NCBI RefSeq assembly: GCF_022539665.2
Contig: NC_081339.1
Span: 8,243,367 to 8,307,366, forward strand
Direction: 5' to 3'
Origin: Daphnia carinata
Lineage: Eukaryota; Arthropoda; Branchiopoda; Diplostraca; Daphniidae
DNA: 64,000 bases
The notes beneath the pieces were generated by a model. That model was given only the letters and a program-made list of their open reading frames with translations, searched no databases and had not been told where the DNA came from. The translations under genes were made by a program, and so were the position numbers. Every line of letters begins with the position of its first letter. Positions within the stretch are counted from its first letter, which is position 1. Shown here piece by piece: positions 20,902 to 33,689 of this stretch.

Positions 20902-22154
20902 CGTTGGACGTTCAGTGAAGGATCCTCTTTGGATCTTCGTCGTCAAATGTTAGTATCACCTTACTCTAAGCGTGAATAACTAGTTCTACACGAATATATG
21001 TTCAGCCGCTATCATGAAATCTTGAAATCTTCGCTGCAATCGATGTTTCATAATCACCTTTATGACATTATACGGATTTGATTAAAGTGCAAACAGGTGA
21101 AAAGCACGTCTGGTGATCTCAGATGTATTAGCATTCCATACCTTCCACTAGCCTTGGCCGTGTCGGCTTTGCTTTTAAAAGGTGAATAAAACCCAGAGTT
21201 ATATAAATCCACTGATCCGCTTGACCATATTAACAGTCTGAACTTAAAAAGGCAATAAAAGGCCTGGCAATACTGTAATTATGGAGGACCAAGTTGCCGC
21301 TAATCGGACTTTCAAACTATAAATTTTTTTTTTTTTAAGCGGCCTTTCTTTATTTGCCTGAAAGTTTGGGTGGCACGTAAGCCCATATTCTGTGAATCTA
21401 AATATCCAAAAATGCTAACAATCAATCAGCAAGGCAGTATGTTAAATCGTTGAAAGCTACCCCTATACTTTTCTTTGTTGGAAAGTAGAGCAACCTTGAA
21501 ATTCAGAAGCGAATGGACGGGGCAAAACACCGCCAGACTCCGAAACGCGCACATTGGAATACTTGTTGGACATTAAATTGGTAAAGTGGCCATAGTCCAA
21601 CTTCTGTTCTCGATCATTCATCTTACACATCACTCAATGACCCAGTTGCTAGTATATGCCTGACGTGTCCTTCAAGCACCGTTGCATCGAAAGTAAGCGA
21701 ATCGCTGGGCAAATAATTATTCATTCAGGGAGTTGCAAATGTAGTTTCCCGTCAAGATATCAAAGCGTGAACAAAGCTTTAGTGTTGATTGTCTCGAACG
21801 TCTCAATGCAACTGGGAATGGTTATTTCTACCTCTTGGATGTACACTAGTCCAAAAGGGAATTCAGTATACTTCAGATAGGTACTGCAAAAATAAGATCA
21901 CATCAATGATCACATCTATAATTAATAATCGTTTCCTTGAATTAAATGATGGCAAAACGATGGCTCATCAACTATAGGAAACATGCGTATATTTGTCTAG
22001 AAGAGTTACATAACCAAGCGTTGGTTCATAGTTTTTTGTTTTGATTTTATTCTAAACTTGTGGTTACCGAAACTGAGACTAAATGACTTCAAGTTTTTCA
22101 TTACACTTAAAGGCTCTTAGAACAAGTTTTAAAAAATTTAAACTAATCATGATT
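20902..22154. other. intergenic; annexin 5' flank and partial duplication
   Basis: Promoter region of the annexin at the left. The part at about 21890-22015 is repeated, diverged, at about 23035-23160. No gene seen. Confidence 0.4.
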
Positions 22155-22925
22155 AACTTTCAGCGGAAACTACCCCCTAGGCCATGCGCGTGTACCTTTC
22201 TGGACGGGCCAAAGCTGACGAAAAAGTCGGGACATTGCATTCGAACGGATTCGAATGCAATGAGCACTAAGTACGGTCACAGTATTGGAGGAATGGCCGT
22301 GTGCTTGGTTCGTGATTTGGAGTCACAAGTGATAGGACTATCACTCGAACCACTGCACCAACCCGACTTTTTTTTTTTTTTTTCTTACATCTACGTACTT
22401 ACATCTAACTTACATCTAACTTACATCTAACTTACATCTAACTTACATCTAACTTACATCTAACTTACATCTACAAACATAAGTTGTTTCATCAAGTCCC
22501 TTATACTGTTCAACCATCGCTGACAAAAGGCTGCTGCTCGTTATGGCGTCTATTGAGCTTAAATGTTAAATTTCGCCAACACGGTGAACTATTTGACGAT
22601 TATAAAAAATGAACTCTATTCGCGACTTGCTGCGTTATTATTATACAAAATCTCATTTATGTTAGAAAAATTTTAGCACGCAAGAAATGCTACAATAGAA
22701 ATTGAAACGGGTGCAATCACGGAGCGTGAATGAAACAGGTATACCAATCCCGCCATAAGACCTTGAAGCTTCTCTTCGGTTGCCACTAGGTGGCACTTGA
22801 ATAGTATGTTCCTATGATATATGTTGATATGTTGCTTTTTTAATTTTATGACTATAAAATAGTTTTTCGTTTTTCTGCAAAATTTTAATTCAAATGCACT
22901 TCTAAATAATATGAGGGATCCGGTA
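22155..22925. repeat. composite dispersed repeat, copy B
   Basis: Second copy of the 17347-18110 repeat, same orientation. The TTACATCTAAC tandem part has more units here (about seven, 22385-22470). The hairpin at 22233-22262 and CCACTAGGTGGCAC at 22783-22796 are unchanged. Confidence 0.8.
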
Positions 22926-23621
22926 CTCGTCTTATTAGTACACTAGTGCACGAGAGTATTGAGTATTTTTCTTAGGTACTGTAAGAATAAGAAAAACATC
23001 TGCGGAACGAGTGCTTGCACGAGTGCAATCAATGGGCATGCTGCAATGATCGCAACTATAATTAATAACCGTATCCTTGAATTGAATGATGGCAAAGCGA
23101 TGTCTCATTATCAACTATAGCAAACGTGTGTATATTTGTCTACAAGGGTTACATAACCGAGCTGCAGCGGCAAGGTCAGTTCTTTTGCACATCATGTGTC
23201 CATCGATGTCGAACATTCTGGAGGGCCATTACAAGCATTTTCACGCAATCACATTCTGGCACTGTCGTAAATAGCGTGCAAAAAAAATTTCAACAATCTT
23301 TGATACGATGTTTGGGCTGATTACGGGTTTATTACGTAGATACAAATACCAGCTGATGAAATATGCATCCAATTTGGGTACGACAGTATAAATTGCCGAT
23401 GGGCTTGTATTGTGAAACCTAAAATCCCCAAATTCGCCCACGAGTCATGGTTGGAAAAAAAAATGCGTAAACAAAGGCAACAATACTTAAAAGTCCTCCA
23501 TTATTTTTCGACGTTTTAGCGTAGAGACAAAACACGCCAGCGGATTTTTGCAACACACAAGTACAATGTAGTCGTGCACGGTGAATCTCAAACAGTTGTT
23601 CAAAGGCATTACAATAAAGGC
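22926..23621. other. intergenic, contains diverged duplicate of 21.9 kb
   Basis: About 23035-23160 resembles 21890-22015, including AATTAATAA, the GATGGCAAA stretch and GTTACATAACC. Nothing else recognised. Confidence 0.45.
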
Positions 23622-24469
23622 TTAGTTATTCTCGAAATCTGCAAATTCGTCGGGAATCTCGATATCGTTAGGGTTGACTCTTGTTGTATTCGCTCGTCCA
23701 CCGAAAAGGCCGGACGAACCTCGGAACGTGCTATTCACCGACTGTCCGACTAGTCCGATGGCCGGCTGAATTCCTTGAGCAATGCGCTGCAAAGGAAAAC
23801 AAATCCCAAAATGTTGAGTTCACAAACGTGGATGAAGTGAATCGAACTGAATCTCTTTGATTTTTCTTTTTCATACTCTTGTCACGTCACGCAAAGTTCC
23901 AGGCTCCGGCAAAACGGCTTGCGTATTGTTGAAGAGCCGCGTGGAAGATTGTTGGACGCGTGTAAAAGCTCGAGAGACATTCAATAAAGGCGGAAGAGCT
24001 GCAGATCCAACTGCCTTATTTTGGCCAAGAGGATGGTCAAATAAGATGGGTGTGTTCAAAGTATATGACGAATAATAAAATGATAGTTACCACGGCCATT
24101 TTTTGAGTGGCTTCATTCCCGGATGTAATCAAGGCCGCAACACTCCGCAAGCCTGTAATAAAACGTGAAATTCAATACCACGTTACCACATCGAATAAGA
24201 ATTATTGCACACGACATACCAGTATTGATAACCCCAATCAACAAATCACCAACAGAGTCTAGGAATAGTGTAGAATCTCTCTGTAGGGTTTGGCGCTTGA
24301 CCTAAACAACGACCCAAATACAAACAATTAAATCGATCAAGCAGTGGCTAAACAGCAACAGGTTTTCTCTTTTACTTACCACATGTGTAGAAGTGGGACT
24401 AGGCAACACAAAATTGGCTTGCAGAATGAAAAGCGAAAGAGCAATTATGACTGTTTGACGAATTGTCAT
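23622..24469 (-). CDS. secreted protein of unknown function (178 aa)
   Basis: Five exons on the minus strand, 24469..24380, 24301..24220, 24152..24091, 24014..23877 and 23786..23622, join in frame. MTIRQTVIIALSLFILQANF is a signal peptide. The mature protein has no Cys-rich or repeat domain. It contains amphipathic stretches (SVGDLLIGVINTGLRSVAAL and NEATQKMAV; then PPLLNVSRAFTRVQQSSTRL) with spaced small and hydrophobic residues. Its C-terminus is acidic (NPNDIEIPDEFADFENN). NVS and NST sequons are present. I do not recognise the family. The acceptor of exon 4 (AAATAAG) is weak and that border is the least certain. Confidence 0.7.
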
Positions 24470-25024
24470 TTTGTGCGTGTCTTTCAAGTCCTGTTTAGAA
24501 AAATACTCGCGAGTTCTATCGCAAACGCAGGTAGAATCGTGAATGGGGCCTGAAGTCGAACCTACTCGTACCTGTATGCAGTACAGAGAAAAATGCCTCC
24601 AGCTGGGTTTTCTCCATTTCCCCGAGACATGGCACTGTTTTTCTTGGCAGCAAACAGACTTTTAAGGACGAACAAAGAGAAAGTCAGTGTGATATAAAAG
24701 AAAACCACTCGTTTTCGCTCGGCAAGTATGTGGGTTTTCAAATGTGACTCAAACGGGTGGCAGACGAATAGCTAAAAAGTGAAAGAGTACAGCCAGCAGA
24801 TGAATGACGTTTCCGTTTGATGGGAATCTACGGAAGTGCGGGTAAAAATTGTTGCTCTCGTTTCAAGGTGTGGAAACCAACCCATCAAAGTTCCATAATA
24901 AAACTTGTTTAATTAGTTTGAAAAACACCAACCGTAACAAGTTTCTTGGTTTCAACGTGGATGGAAATGGAATAAACAAGGTCATCACTGTTAACATAAT
25001 ACTGACTCAACGGATTTTCACCGG
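24470..25024. other. intergenic between two minus-strand genes
   Basis: Holds the promoter of the 178-residue protein gene and the 3' end of RAD50. No clear element seen. Confidence 0.4.
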
Positions 25025-28000
25025 CTATTTCAGCATTTTCTTCGCTATGTTTGTGGATTGCGATCCTCCCATGACGTCAAACTGCCTTATTTCCGACATA
25101 TTACTACACAAATTTAGGGTTTTAATACAAACATGCATGAAAACTAGAAATTGACACGACTTACAATCGATTGCGATCCACTCGGTAAAATCTTTCCATC
25201 CTTTTATCGCGTGACATTCGTTCCAAAAATTTCTCGTCATGCGTAATAACAATGAGTTGGAATTTTCGCTTCTGGCGTGTGATTGCGTTCGACAGCCTTG
25301 GTAAAAAATAAATAATAATAATGATTCGTAATGTTACACAAATAATATGATTGCCACTAGTTAATGTCTTACTCCAAAATAGTGTCGCTTAAACTGGCAA
25401 TGTTATCTTCATCCAAATTTGTGGTGGGCTCATCTAAAGCTAAGACACCACATTTGGAACTAAATGCCTCTGCTAATGCCATGCGAATGATCAGCGAGGC
25501 CAAAACCTATTCAAACACGAAACAGATGTTGTAATATTCCGACAAGGTTGCGAACAAAAACGACAAATTTACCTTTTGTCCGGCACTGCATCTTCCCCTC
25601 ATGTCCATTTCGACTCCATTTTTTACCATGACAACTCGATAATTATACTGGCGACGCGTATTGCCACCTTCAGAAAAAGGACAGTGTAAAACTTAGTTGA
25701 ATAGAAATGGTATAAACGTGACATACTCGTTCCTGCCGACTCCTCTGCACGGATTTCGACATAGTCGATGTCTTTCCCCTTGTAAGTAGAATGCCACATT
25801 TCACGAACCATTCTGTTAATTACACTCATTCTCTCTTTGTGGAATTTCATAAGGGCAGATTCCAGGGCATTGTAGAAGTTCCCTAGATCCTCACTGATGG
25901 CCTGGTGCACTTCATAATCTTTGACCTCGTCCAAATATCGCTCCTCCGCCGTAGCAAACTCTTCTCGTTGCAATTTCATTTCCAGCTCATGGATGCTTTT
26001 CTGAATTTCTTGAAATGTTCCACCTAGTTCGCCTAACTAAAATGATAAAAACGCAGAATGTTGGGATCAATTTAAATAGGTATTGGAAAATGAATCTTAC
26101 TTTGATCTTGCAACGTTCTAGTTGCTCTTCAAGTCCTTGAATTTCTTTTACCAGTTGAGGTAATTTAAAAGTCTCTAATGCAGTATGGAGATGTTCAAGT
26201 TCTTGCTTAACAACCTCCCTATCGGTCGTATTGACAATTAACTTGAGATTGTTTCGCAAATTTCTTTCTTCATTTTCGCAGTTACTTAGAGCCAATTCTA
26301 AATTTTTAGTTTTTTCTTGAATTTCTTTTTTTCGTTGTTCCAGTGCCAACTTTTCCGTTTTCAACCGGTCCACCTCTTGCTGACTGTGTTTCAGTTGAGC
26401 CACTTTGCCATCAGCTCCCCACTTTTCGATTTCTTTGTCCAAACTGGCTAAGCCACGAAGTTGATTTAACAATTCTTCAATCTGTGAAAAATCGAGAATA
26501 ATCAAATCGAGTTTGATGAACAATCTACAAATATTCCCACCTTGCTTCTTGCTTGCTCTGTAAGCGCACTTCGTTTCTTCTGGGCGTCAGCATGCGCAGC
26601 TTGTGCCGCCAACTGTTTCGCCACCATGGGCTCTAACTTTTGTTTCCATTCATCGACATCGAAAAGGGCCTGCTCGATATCGGTCTCCAAAGTACTTTTG
26701 CGTTCCAGCAAATTGCCTCTTTGTTGCAAATTATTGTTCAGCTGAAGTTTGCGCTCCATGAGGCGATTCACATTTTGCTGTAGCTGAGTTAATTTGCTTT
26801 GATGCTCGTTGTAGCGTTCGTTCATCGATTCGATACTTTGCGTTGTTGATCGATATGTCGCTTCGGCTTTTTCTACCTGCTCCTGGACTTCTTCCACAGT
26901 CAAATCGCCATCACTACCAGAATGACCAAGTTGAGCCTGGATACTGTCAACTTGGGACTGCAACTTCTTAATGTCATTCTACGATATGATTAATACACAA
27001 AAAGAAAGCCATTTAGACTACGCCTCTGGCGTGCAAGCGAAGATATTTGAAAAACAAACCTTCAGTGCGTCAAGCTGGATAATATCGGGATGAGCTTTTT
27101 TCCCAATGTCTTCTTCATTTTTTAGAAATTCGATAGACTCTTCTAAATCTTTCAATTCGGCTTGAATCGTGTTAGAGCGACTTTCGAGATCTTGCAATCC
27201 AGTTTGAAGCCGAGGGATTTCTACTTCCGTTAGTTTGGCAACAGATTGGGCAACCGGACGTAATTGTAATAGCTGCCCATGTTTATTTTTTTTCTCTGCA
27301 ATTTTGCGATCTAAATCCGCTTTCTTTTAAAAAAATATTTTAGTATTATATTTTATTCTACTGATCATCACGCAGTAAGTACCTTAGCCGGCATAGCATC
27401 AACTCGGTTTTTCATTTCCTCTTTCAGCATTTGAGCTTCATCGGAATCGTCAAATTCACGATGGCAAAGCGGGCAATCTGATTGAGCCCGTTGCTTTTCC
27501 ATTTTCTCAATAAAGTGATGGTACATCTTTTCAGAGCCATGAACTAATCCGCGCTGGTCGTCAAGGTCTTGGATTTCTAGAGCTAATCGAGAAATATCAC
27601 TTTCCAGCTCGGCGGCGCCAGAACTCCCCGCGTCTTTTAGTTTTTGTTGGTAAGCTACAAGAAAGGAAATAAAAAATATCATCAGCATACAACTATTTTA
27701 TGTATGGCGGTGTATAATAACGTGCATACCCGACCGCTCATTTTGTTTTGCTTCCAACTGGTTGCGAATATTTCTCAAGTTGGCTTGGCAGGTTGCCCCC
27801 TCTTGACCCAGTTTCGTCAAACTCTGCTGTTTATTTGAAAGTGAAGTAGTTATAGAATTTAGACGACCATTGTAGTACGAAAGGAGATTGTCCTTATTTC
27901 CATTATCACCAACGAGAATCTTTATGGCGTCTTCTACCGTCTCTCGAGACTACATGTACAAAGGAAAGTTCAAATTTAAGGCAATCTTCAAAATGTTATT

Positions 28001-30464
28001 ATTGCTTAGCGTACCATCAGTCGACGCTCCTGAGTCTTTTTACCAGACAGTTCTTTTTGATGCATATCCAGTTTAACACGAATGTCTCTTTGGCTCATGA
28101 CTTTTTTCAGCTGCGACCGTAAATGATCTAGTTCAGCTTCTTGAATCATTTTTTCGGATCTATATTCCAACAGTAAACGTTATTAATTTCAATGCTATAG
28201 CTTTCTCTTTTAGGTTAGCAAACTTGGCTCTGTCAATGTCACGAATCAGTTCGGCGTCGTTTAACTCTCTTTTTGCACGGTCAACTAAAGCCTGTGCATC
28301 CGCTTGTTGACGTTCCAATAGAGTCACTTGACGGCTATTTTCTTCCATGGCACCCAGTTTTGCTTCTATTTCAGACACTTCTCTGCAACATATGAACGTA
28401 TGATTTGCAAATTATTAGCTCGTTAACCCAACGCATGGCAACTGACTATCTCATCATTTTAACCATTTACCTTTGGAAAGCGCTTAGGGAACTTTCTTTC
28501 GTTTTAATATCTTGTTCAAGGCGCACGCATTCTTCCCGCAATTTGTTTAGGGAATTAAGTAGTTTCCTTTCTTCATCGTCCAGCTCCTGTTTCAAGACGG
28601 ATTCTTTATTCTTTTCTTGCTCAAGAGTTTGTTTTAGAAGATTTTGATAACGAGAAACTTGAACGGGGCCTATATAATTTATATCCTAAAGTAATGAAAA
28701 ACAGTATTCCAAAATTTCAAAAATATTCATACTAAGCGGCTCATTCGAAGGGAATGGAGCAATATCTTTGTCCCACTTGTAACGATGAGCCAAGTTGCCG
28801 AGATGAGCGTCACGTTGCTTAATACGGTTGTTATGCTGCTCTTCTTCTGATTGCAGCTTGCCTAATTGCACTAGCTGCTCTTGTTGCGCTGTAGCATTAG
28901 CTTTTCCTTCTTGATCCACCTGCTGCAACTCTCTTTGAAGAATGTTTAATTCTTTTTCGCGATCACCCTGCATATGAAATAGCGCTTGCTTTATAATTGA
29001 TGCAAGTCCGTAGAGTTTTTTCAATTTCAGACCTTAGTCATCTGGAATTGTTGAATTTCTCGTTCCAATTCTTCTACGCTAGCTGTGATAACACGAGTAA
29101 TATCCGATTCCAAGTCGTGTCGATTACGCTCTAACTCCGCCATTCTAACTTTTTTGTTCTGGATCTCCGTCTTAGTCCTTTCAGCTTCCTTGTATTGGTC
29201 CATTGACTGCTTCAAGTTGGCTTCAAGATCGGCTTTCTTCTGCTGTAATTGTTGCATCTCAGCTTCTAAATTTGCTTTGCGCTCAGATTGGCGACGTTGG
29301 TCATTCTGAAATTCTTCTGCTTGGTCTTTTTGCATTTTGTAACGATCAACCATTTTTTCAATATCCTTCATTCCTATAGGAGAAACCAACGTATAATCAA
29401 TTTGAAACTGCATCAATCATTCTTTAAACATTACTAGCTTTGACTTCTGTAATCTGTTTCCTTATTTCATCCTGGCATTTGACATATCTGCACAAATAAG
29501 AATTTAAAATGTTGTGGATGACACAATGAAACAAATCTAACTTAAGTTTGATGGGAAATTTCAACTATCAAGGAAGTAAAACTGCTAAATCAATTTTCAT
29601 AAATAAATTTCTTTTAACTACATTTACCTTGTGGTGTTGAATATGTCATCAAATTTGTCTTTTACTTTTTTTGCTTCATCCAATGGCCTGGGTTATGAAC
29701 AAAAAAGTTATAAAGTTTGCCTTACAATAAAGCATAGCCACACAAACTATTACTGACACACCAGTTTGAGTCTTCTTGATGACAGAACAATACATTGTTT
29801 AGCAGAGCTTTAGAAACACCTAATGTATTGCAGACAAAAGTGTTCAAATCATTGTTTTTATTCTTGTGGCTCTTGAGCTGTAAATGAAAAAAAAAATCAA
29901 TGCAGGATTTCATTAGGCCCAAACTAATGGCTGAGTTTTACAAACCGTTCCATCAGACTGGACTATAGAGATAGTCCCGTCTGTTGTTTTGAAGTCCAAT
30001 TTGGATTTCAGTATTCTTGCTTCCATTGAACGTGTGACAATGAATTGGTTGTTGTGCTCATCAAAAAACTGCAACTTCACACACCCTATGGACTAGTACA
30101 CAATGAAAAATTCACAATTTGTTGTCAAAAGATAGATATGTAAATTTTTTGGTGTTCCATACAAACCATTTTCTTTGTTGACAGTTTAGGATCGTGAATA
30201 AATGATTGTCCCCTATTAGTCCCAGCTGGCATTTCTCCTGTTGTGGCATACTTGAGAGACTCAATTATGGTCTGAAAAAGGAGTCAAATAATATATCAAG
30301 TATACTGTGACAAATTTTGTTTAGAAACACATTAAACTCACTGTCTTGCCACTACCATTTTTCCCTAGAATTAATGTCACAGGTGGCTCAAATCTAATGA
30401 CCTCAGCATTTTCCGAAGAAAAATTCCGAATGCCCTGAATGGAAAGTTGATCTATTCGTGACAT
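25025..30464 (-). CDS. RAD50: DNA repair protein RAD50
   Basis: About twenty exons on the minus strand, start at 30464, stop TAG at 25025. RAD50 is the SMC-like ATPase of the MRE11-RAD50-NBS1 complex, which tethers and processes double-strand breaks in the nucleus. The first exon encodes [16 protein letters not shown] and the Walker A GKNGSGKT. An N-lobe exon ends CHQEDSNW, the conserved QEESNW site. Two very long coiled coils run through 28.7-29.4 and 26.0-28.4 kb. They flank the zinc hook CPLCH at 27475-27461, whose Cys pair joins two molecules. The C-lobe gives the signature region and Walker [15 protein letters not shown] (25.4-25.5 kb), then [11 protein letters not shown], and ends [15 protein letters not shown]. 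All landmarks are intact, so it should be functional. I did not fix every exon border. Confidence 0.93.
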
Positions 30465-30939
30465 CTTTGGTGAATTTTCTTCCTCTCAATATTGTTTTAA
30501 TATATTTTTCAACTTCTCGAATGCGGTTTCAATAAAACCGATTTCATTCAATGTTGGAAAAGGACGGAGAACTCTAAAGCCTAGTTGTGCCCTATTGCAA
30601 TCATTGAACGAAATTTGGGAACAACTTCATCCCTTTTCGTTAAGATAACGTCTAAAGTTGGAGTATTTTTACAAGTTGTTAACATGCACCATCTCGCGCC
30701 AAACTAACTCAAAGTATAGCAGACAGACAGGTCAGGTAACACTGTTGCCCCTGCTTGTTATGAAGCGAAGGATGGTTGCTGTTTTAACTAATTAGTTGTA
30801 GGCGACTGATCTGACAAGATATCAGTCTTTGCAGTGACTTTAAATCGAATCAAAAGAAACCAATTAAGATCTCAGTATTTTTCGTTTCATTAATTACAAT
30901 TTTCGGCTAGACTAAAAATAATGTTAAGTTTCAAAGCAA
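30465..30939. other. RAD50 promoter region
   Basis: Divergent space between RAD50 and the tRNA-Trp gene. No TATA box; no other motif stands out. Confidence 0.4.
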
Positions 30940-31012
30940 GACTCCGTGGCGCAATTGGTAGTGCGTCTGACTCCAGATCAGAAGGTTGCGTGTTCGAGTC
31001 ACGTCGGGGTCA
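30940..31012 (+). tRNA. tRNA-Trp (CCA)
   Basis: Full cloverleaf: acceptor GACTCCG pairs with CGGGGTC (one T-G pair), D arm with box A TGGCGCAATTGG, anticodon loop CTCCAGA giving anticodon CCA, T arm with GTTCGAGTC (box B), discriminator A. No intron. T runs follow within about 20 bp. Confidence 0.95.
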
Positions 31013-31324
31013 CTTGATAATTTTATATTTTTTCAAACGACTATACGATTAACGGTGTTTCAAAAAAATAAGTAAAAAAATAAGTTAAGAAAAAAAATTA
31101 ATGAATTGTTTTAATTCTTTGGTTCCGTGAAACGCCAAACTGCCATGTTTCTACAACAATGTTTTCTTTACTCATATCGCAATTAAAAAAAATATATAGC
31201 ATTTCGAAACCGAACTAATGGGTGACTCCATCAGGGCAAACTTTTGTAGGCGAAAAATATAACCGGCTGAACGAAAAAGTGGGACGTACAAAAAAAAGGA
31301 CCTTTAGGTAGTACATCGAACAGT
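31013..31324. other. intergenic, AT-rich
   Basis: A TTTT within 20 bp of the tRNA-Trp 3' end can serve as the Pol III terminator. Nothing else seen. Confidence 0.4.
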
Positions 31325-33056
31325 ATGGCAAGCCATCAGTATTCCGATTATAGAAATAGGTATGATTTTTGTTTGTTCAGTTGTTTGATAAACCTACGCT
31401 TTGTATTTACCATTGCCACACACCCACGAAGTTTTTCAGTTTCATTTTTAAATTATAAAAACCAAATTTATTTTTTTGGACGTCGGTTCATTCTGAAATG
31501 TTTTACACTAGAATATTCTTTTACAAAAGTCCCCTTGAAGGCCTAGTAACCGCTTTCCTCCTTTCAATGTCAGACCTTGGCGATGAACCTTGAAGAGCCC
31601 ATCGGCGAGGAATGTTTCTTGAAAAATTCATCTTTACCTAGCACTATGGTCAACCGACTGTTTCTCCGAAATAGTTTTTGCTCCCATAAGATTTGTAACT
31701 TAATTGTGCGCCATTTCTATGTTTGCCTTTTTCAAGAGATGGCAGTCTAATGTGGGGAAAATGAAGGTCAATTCTCACGAAACAGCTTTGTCATATGTAT
31801 GGCTGACGTGCCCTTCGCACAAAACATGATTCACCTCTGCAGCATTCCTTATTACGCGTCGTGTGTTTTCTATAAATAATAGCTCATGAACGACTGCTTA
31901 AATGCGTAAATGTCAGCAGTGCTCTTTCAAACGTTCATCATAGAAACCAACGTTCGAATATCTGTTTGTTTGCGGGTTTGCTCCTATTTCAGAAACTAGT
32001 TTGTGTTGCCTAGGTACACTGAAACGCAGTTTACCTGACGAGAGATCGGATATGTCTTCAACCTCTGCTTCTTCGGCGTCTAAAAGCACCCAAACGAGCA
32101 ATATAAGGCAACTGAGAGATGGATTGTTCTGCATTTCTTGGCACGATAGAACTTCTACGGCAAGATGGGCAATAACAGATCTAGGGAGTTTGAAAGAGAA
32201 AATCAAATCTTGCGAACTCTACTACTACGGGGCGGGAGGGATACATCTAGAAATGAGAATCGAACTAACGAAGGCGATTAAGCCACAAGATATGCTGGTC
32301 TTCGCCACAAAAGATGGTATCCAGAAGAAAATGAAATTAAGTTATTGTTGGAAAGTTTATTGGGAGAAACAAACTGGTAATGTGTGCGTCTGTAATGGTT
32401 GCTCTTCCCGTTGGTTTTGTTTTGATTGCCAAAAACCTAAACAAACGTTCGGTTTTGAAGTTTTGATTGATTTGTTCCCTAATGGCTCCACTTCTGTAAA
32501 AGAAGCAAGCCTTCCTGTCCTGCAACACCTGTCAAACTTATGGAAGGATAAAACTCTTTCAGACCTTACTTTCCACTGCAATGAAGGGAAATCTATCGAA
32601 GCCCACACCTTGATTGTGTCTTCCGGAAGTCCTATTTTGGCCGCCATGATTCAAAATGACATCGACAAGAGCAGGAGCCAAATGATTGTTCAAATTAAAT
32701 CGACTAAGGCGCATATTTTTGAAAACCTTCTTCGTTACATCTACAAGGGAGAAGTAGTCATTGCAGAAGAGGCCGATTTGGAAGAATTGTTAATCGCTGC
32801 TCACGAGTACGCCATCGAATCTTTGAAAGAAGAATGTGCAGCCCGTTTGTCAAGGTATTTAACGAAGGAAAATGCTACAAGTTATCTTCTTACGGCCCAG
32901 AGGTATAAATCATCAAAGCTACGTGAGGTGGCGCTACGTTTTATGTCGAAAAATGCCGCAGCCGTTTATAGTTCATCGCGCCCGGATTGGCTGAAGATGA
33001 TGAAAACGGAGCCAGAATTTTGTTATGAGGCCACACTAGTCATATTCAACCAATGA
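31325..33056 (+). CDS. BTB/POZ domain protein, SPOP-like
   Basis: The main exon, 32030..33056, encodes a BTB protein. A short first exon 31325..31359 (MASHQYSDYRN) joins it in frame across a 670-bp intron, giving 353 residues; without it an ATG at 32052 gives 334. The N-terminal half (residues about 35-190) has SWHDRTSTARWAITDLGSLKEKI and looks like a diverged MATH-type module, with a cluster of Cys (CVCNGCSSRWFCFDC) that is unusual there. The BTB fold begins at LWKDKTLSDLTFHC and has EAHTLIVSSGSPILAAM. A BACK-like helix set follows. BTB proteins of this kind usually bring substrates to Cullin-3 ubiquitin ligase; that role is inferred. The first exon is the less certain part. Confidence 0.75.
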
Positions 33057-33689
33057 ATACGTCGATTTTTGTCATATCCTGTGACACTACGATCGAGGAT
33101 TCGATCGCTAGTTAACTTTGGAACTCGTGCTACACCATCGTCAAATGTCGTGAAATCCTGGTTTCCTCCACACTTTTCAACTGGGACTATGATAAATTAA
33201 TGTTTTTGTTTAATCTCGTACCCCAAAGATAATGTGACTTTGTTTAAGGTCAGAGAAAAGTGACGTCGCTTTTGCAATACAAATATTTTGCCAGCCGTAG
33301 TTACTGCTCTACATATGATGAATTAAATGGTTGCTGGAAGAGACTTCAATCGATTCAATACGTATATAGATTCCATGAGGAACCTGCGTAGTAGGAAAAC
33401 CTCCTGGTCTTTAAGAGAGAGAATTAAGATCAGGTGCTGTGCTTCTATATAATTACTCTTTAAGAGGTACATTTGGAAACATTATATTTCGGCCTCTAGC
33501 TAGTGTTGCTGATAAACGATAATTACTGGTCAATATATAAGCTGTACAATTCCACTAAAAGTTTGATTAGATGAATATAAACAGAAATAAATCCATTTAT
33601 TACGTTATTTCGACTCGTTACGTCTGCGTACTCTGTACTTTTTTATTTTTAACTATACGTCATCGTGTTGCAATTACTCTGGTCATTAA
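33057..33689. other. convergent intergenic region
   Basis: 3' flanks of the BTB gene and the receptor gene. No gene or repeat seen. Confidence 0.4.

Noticed and set aside
24690-24700. TATAAAAG on the plus strand at 24.69 kb
   Set aside because: It points away from the nearest gene, and no plus-strand gene follows.
31913-32206. Minus-strand frame opposite the BTB gene
   Set aside because: Antisense shadow of the BTB exon, with no independent support.
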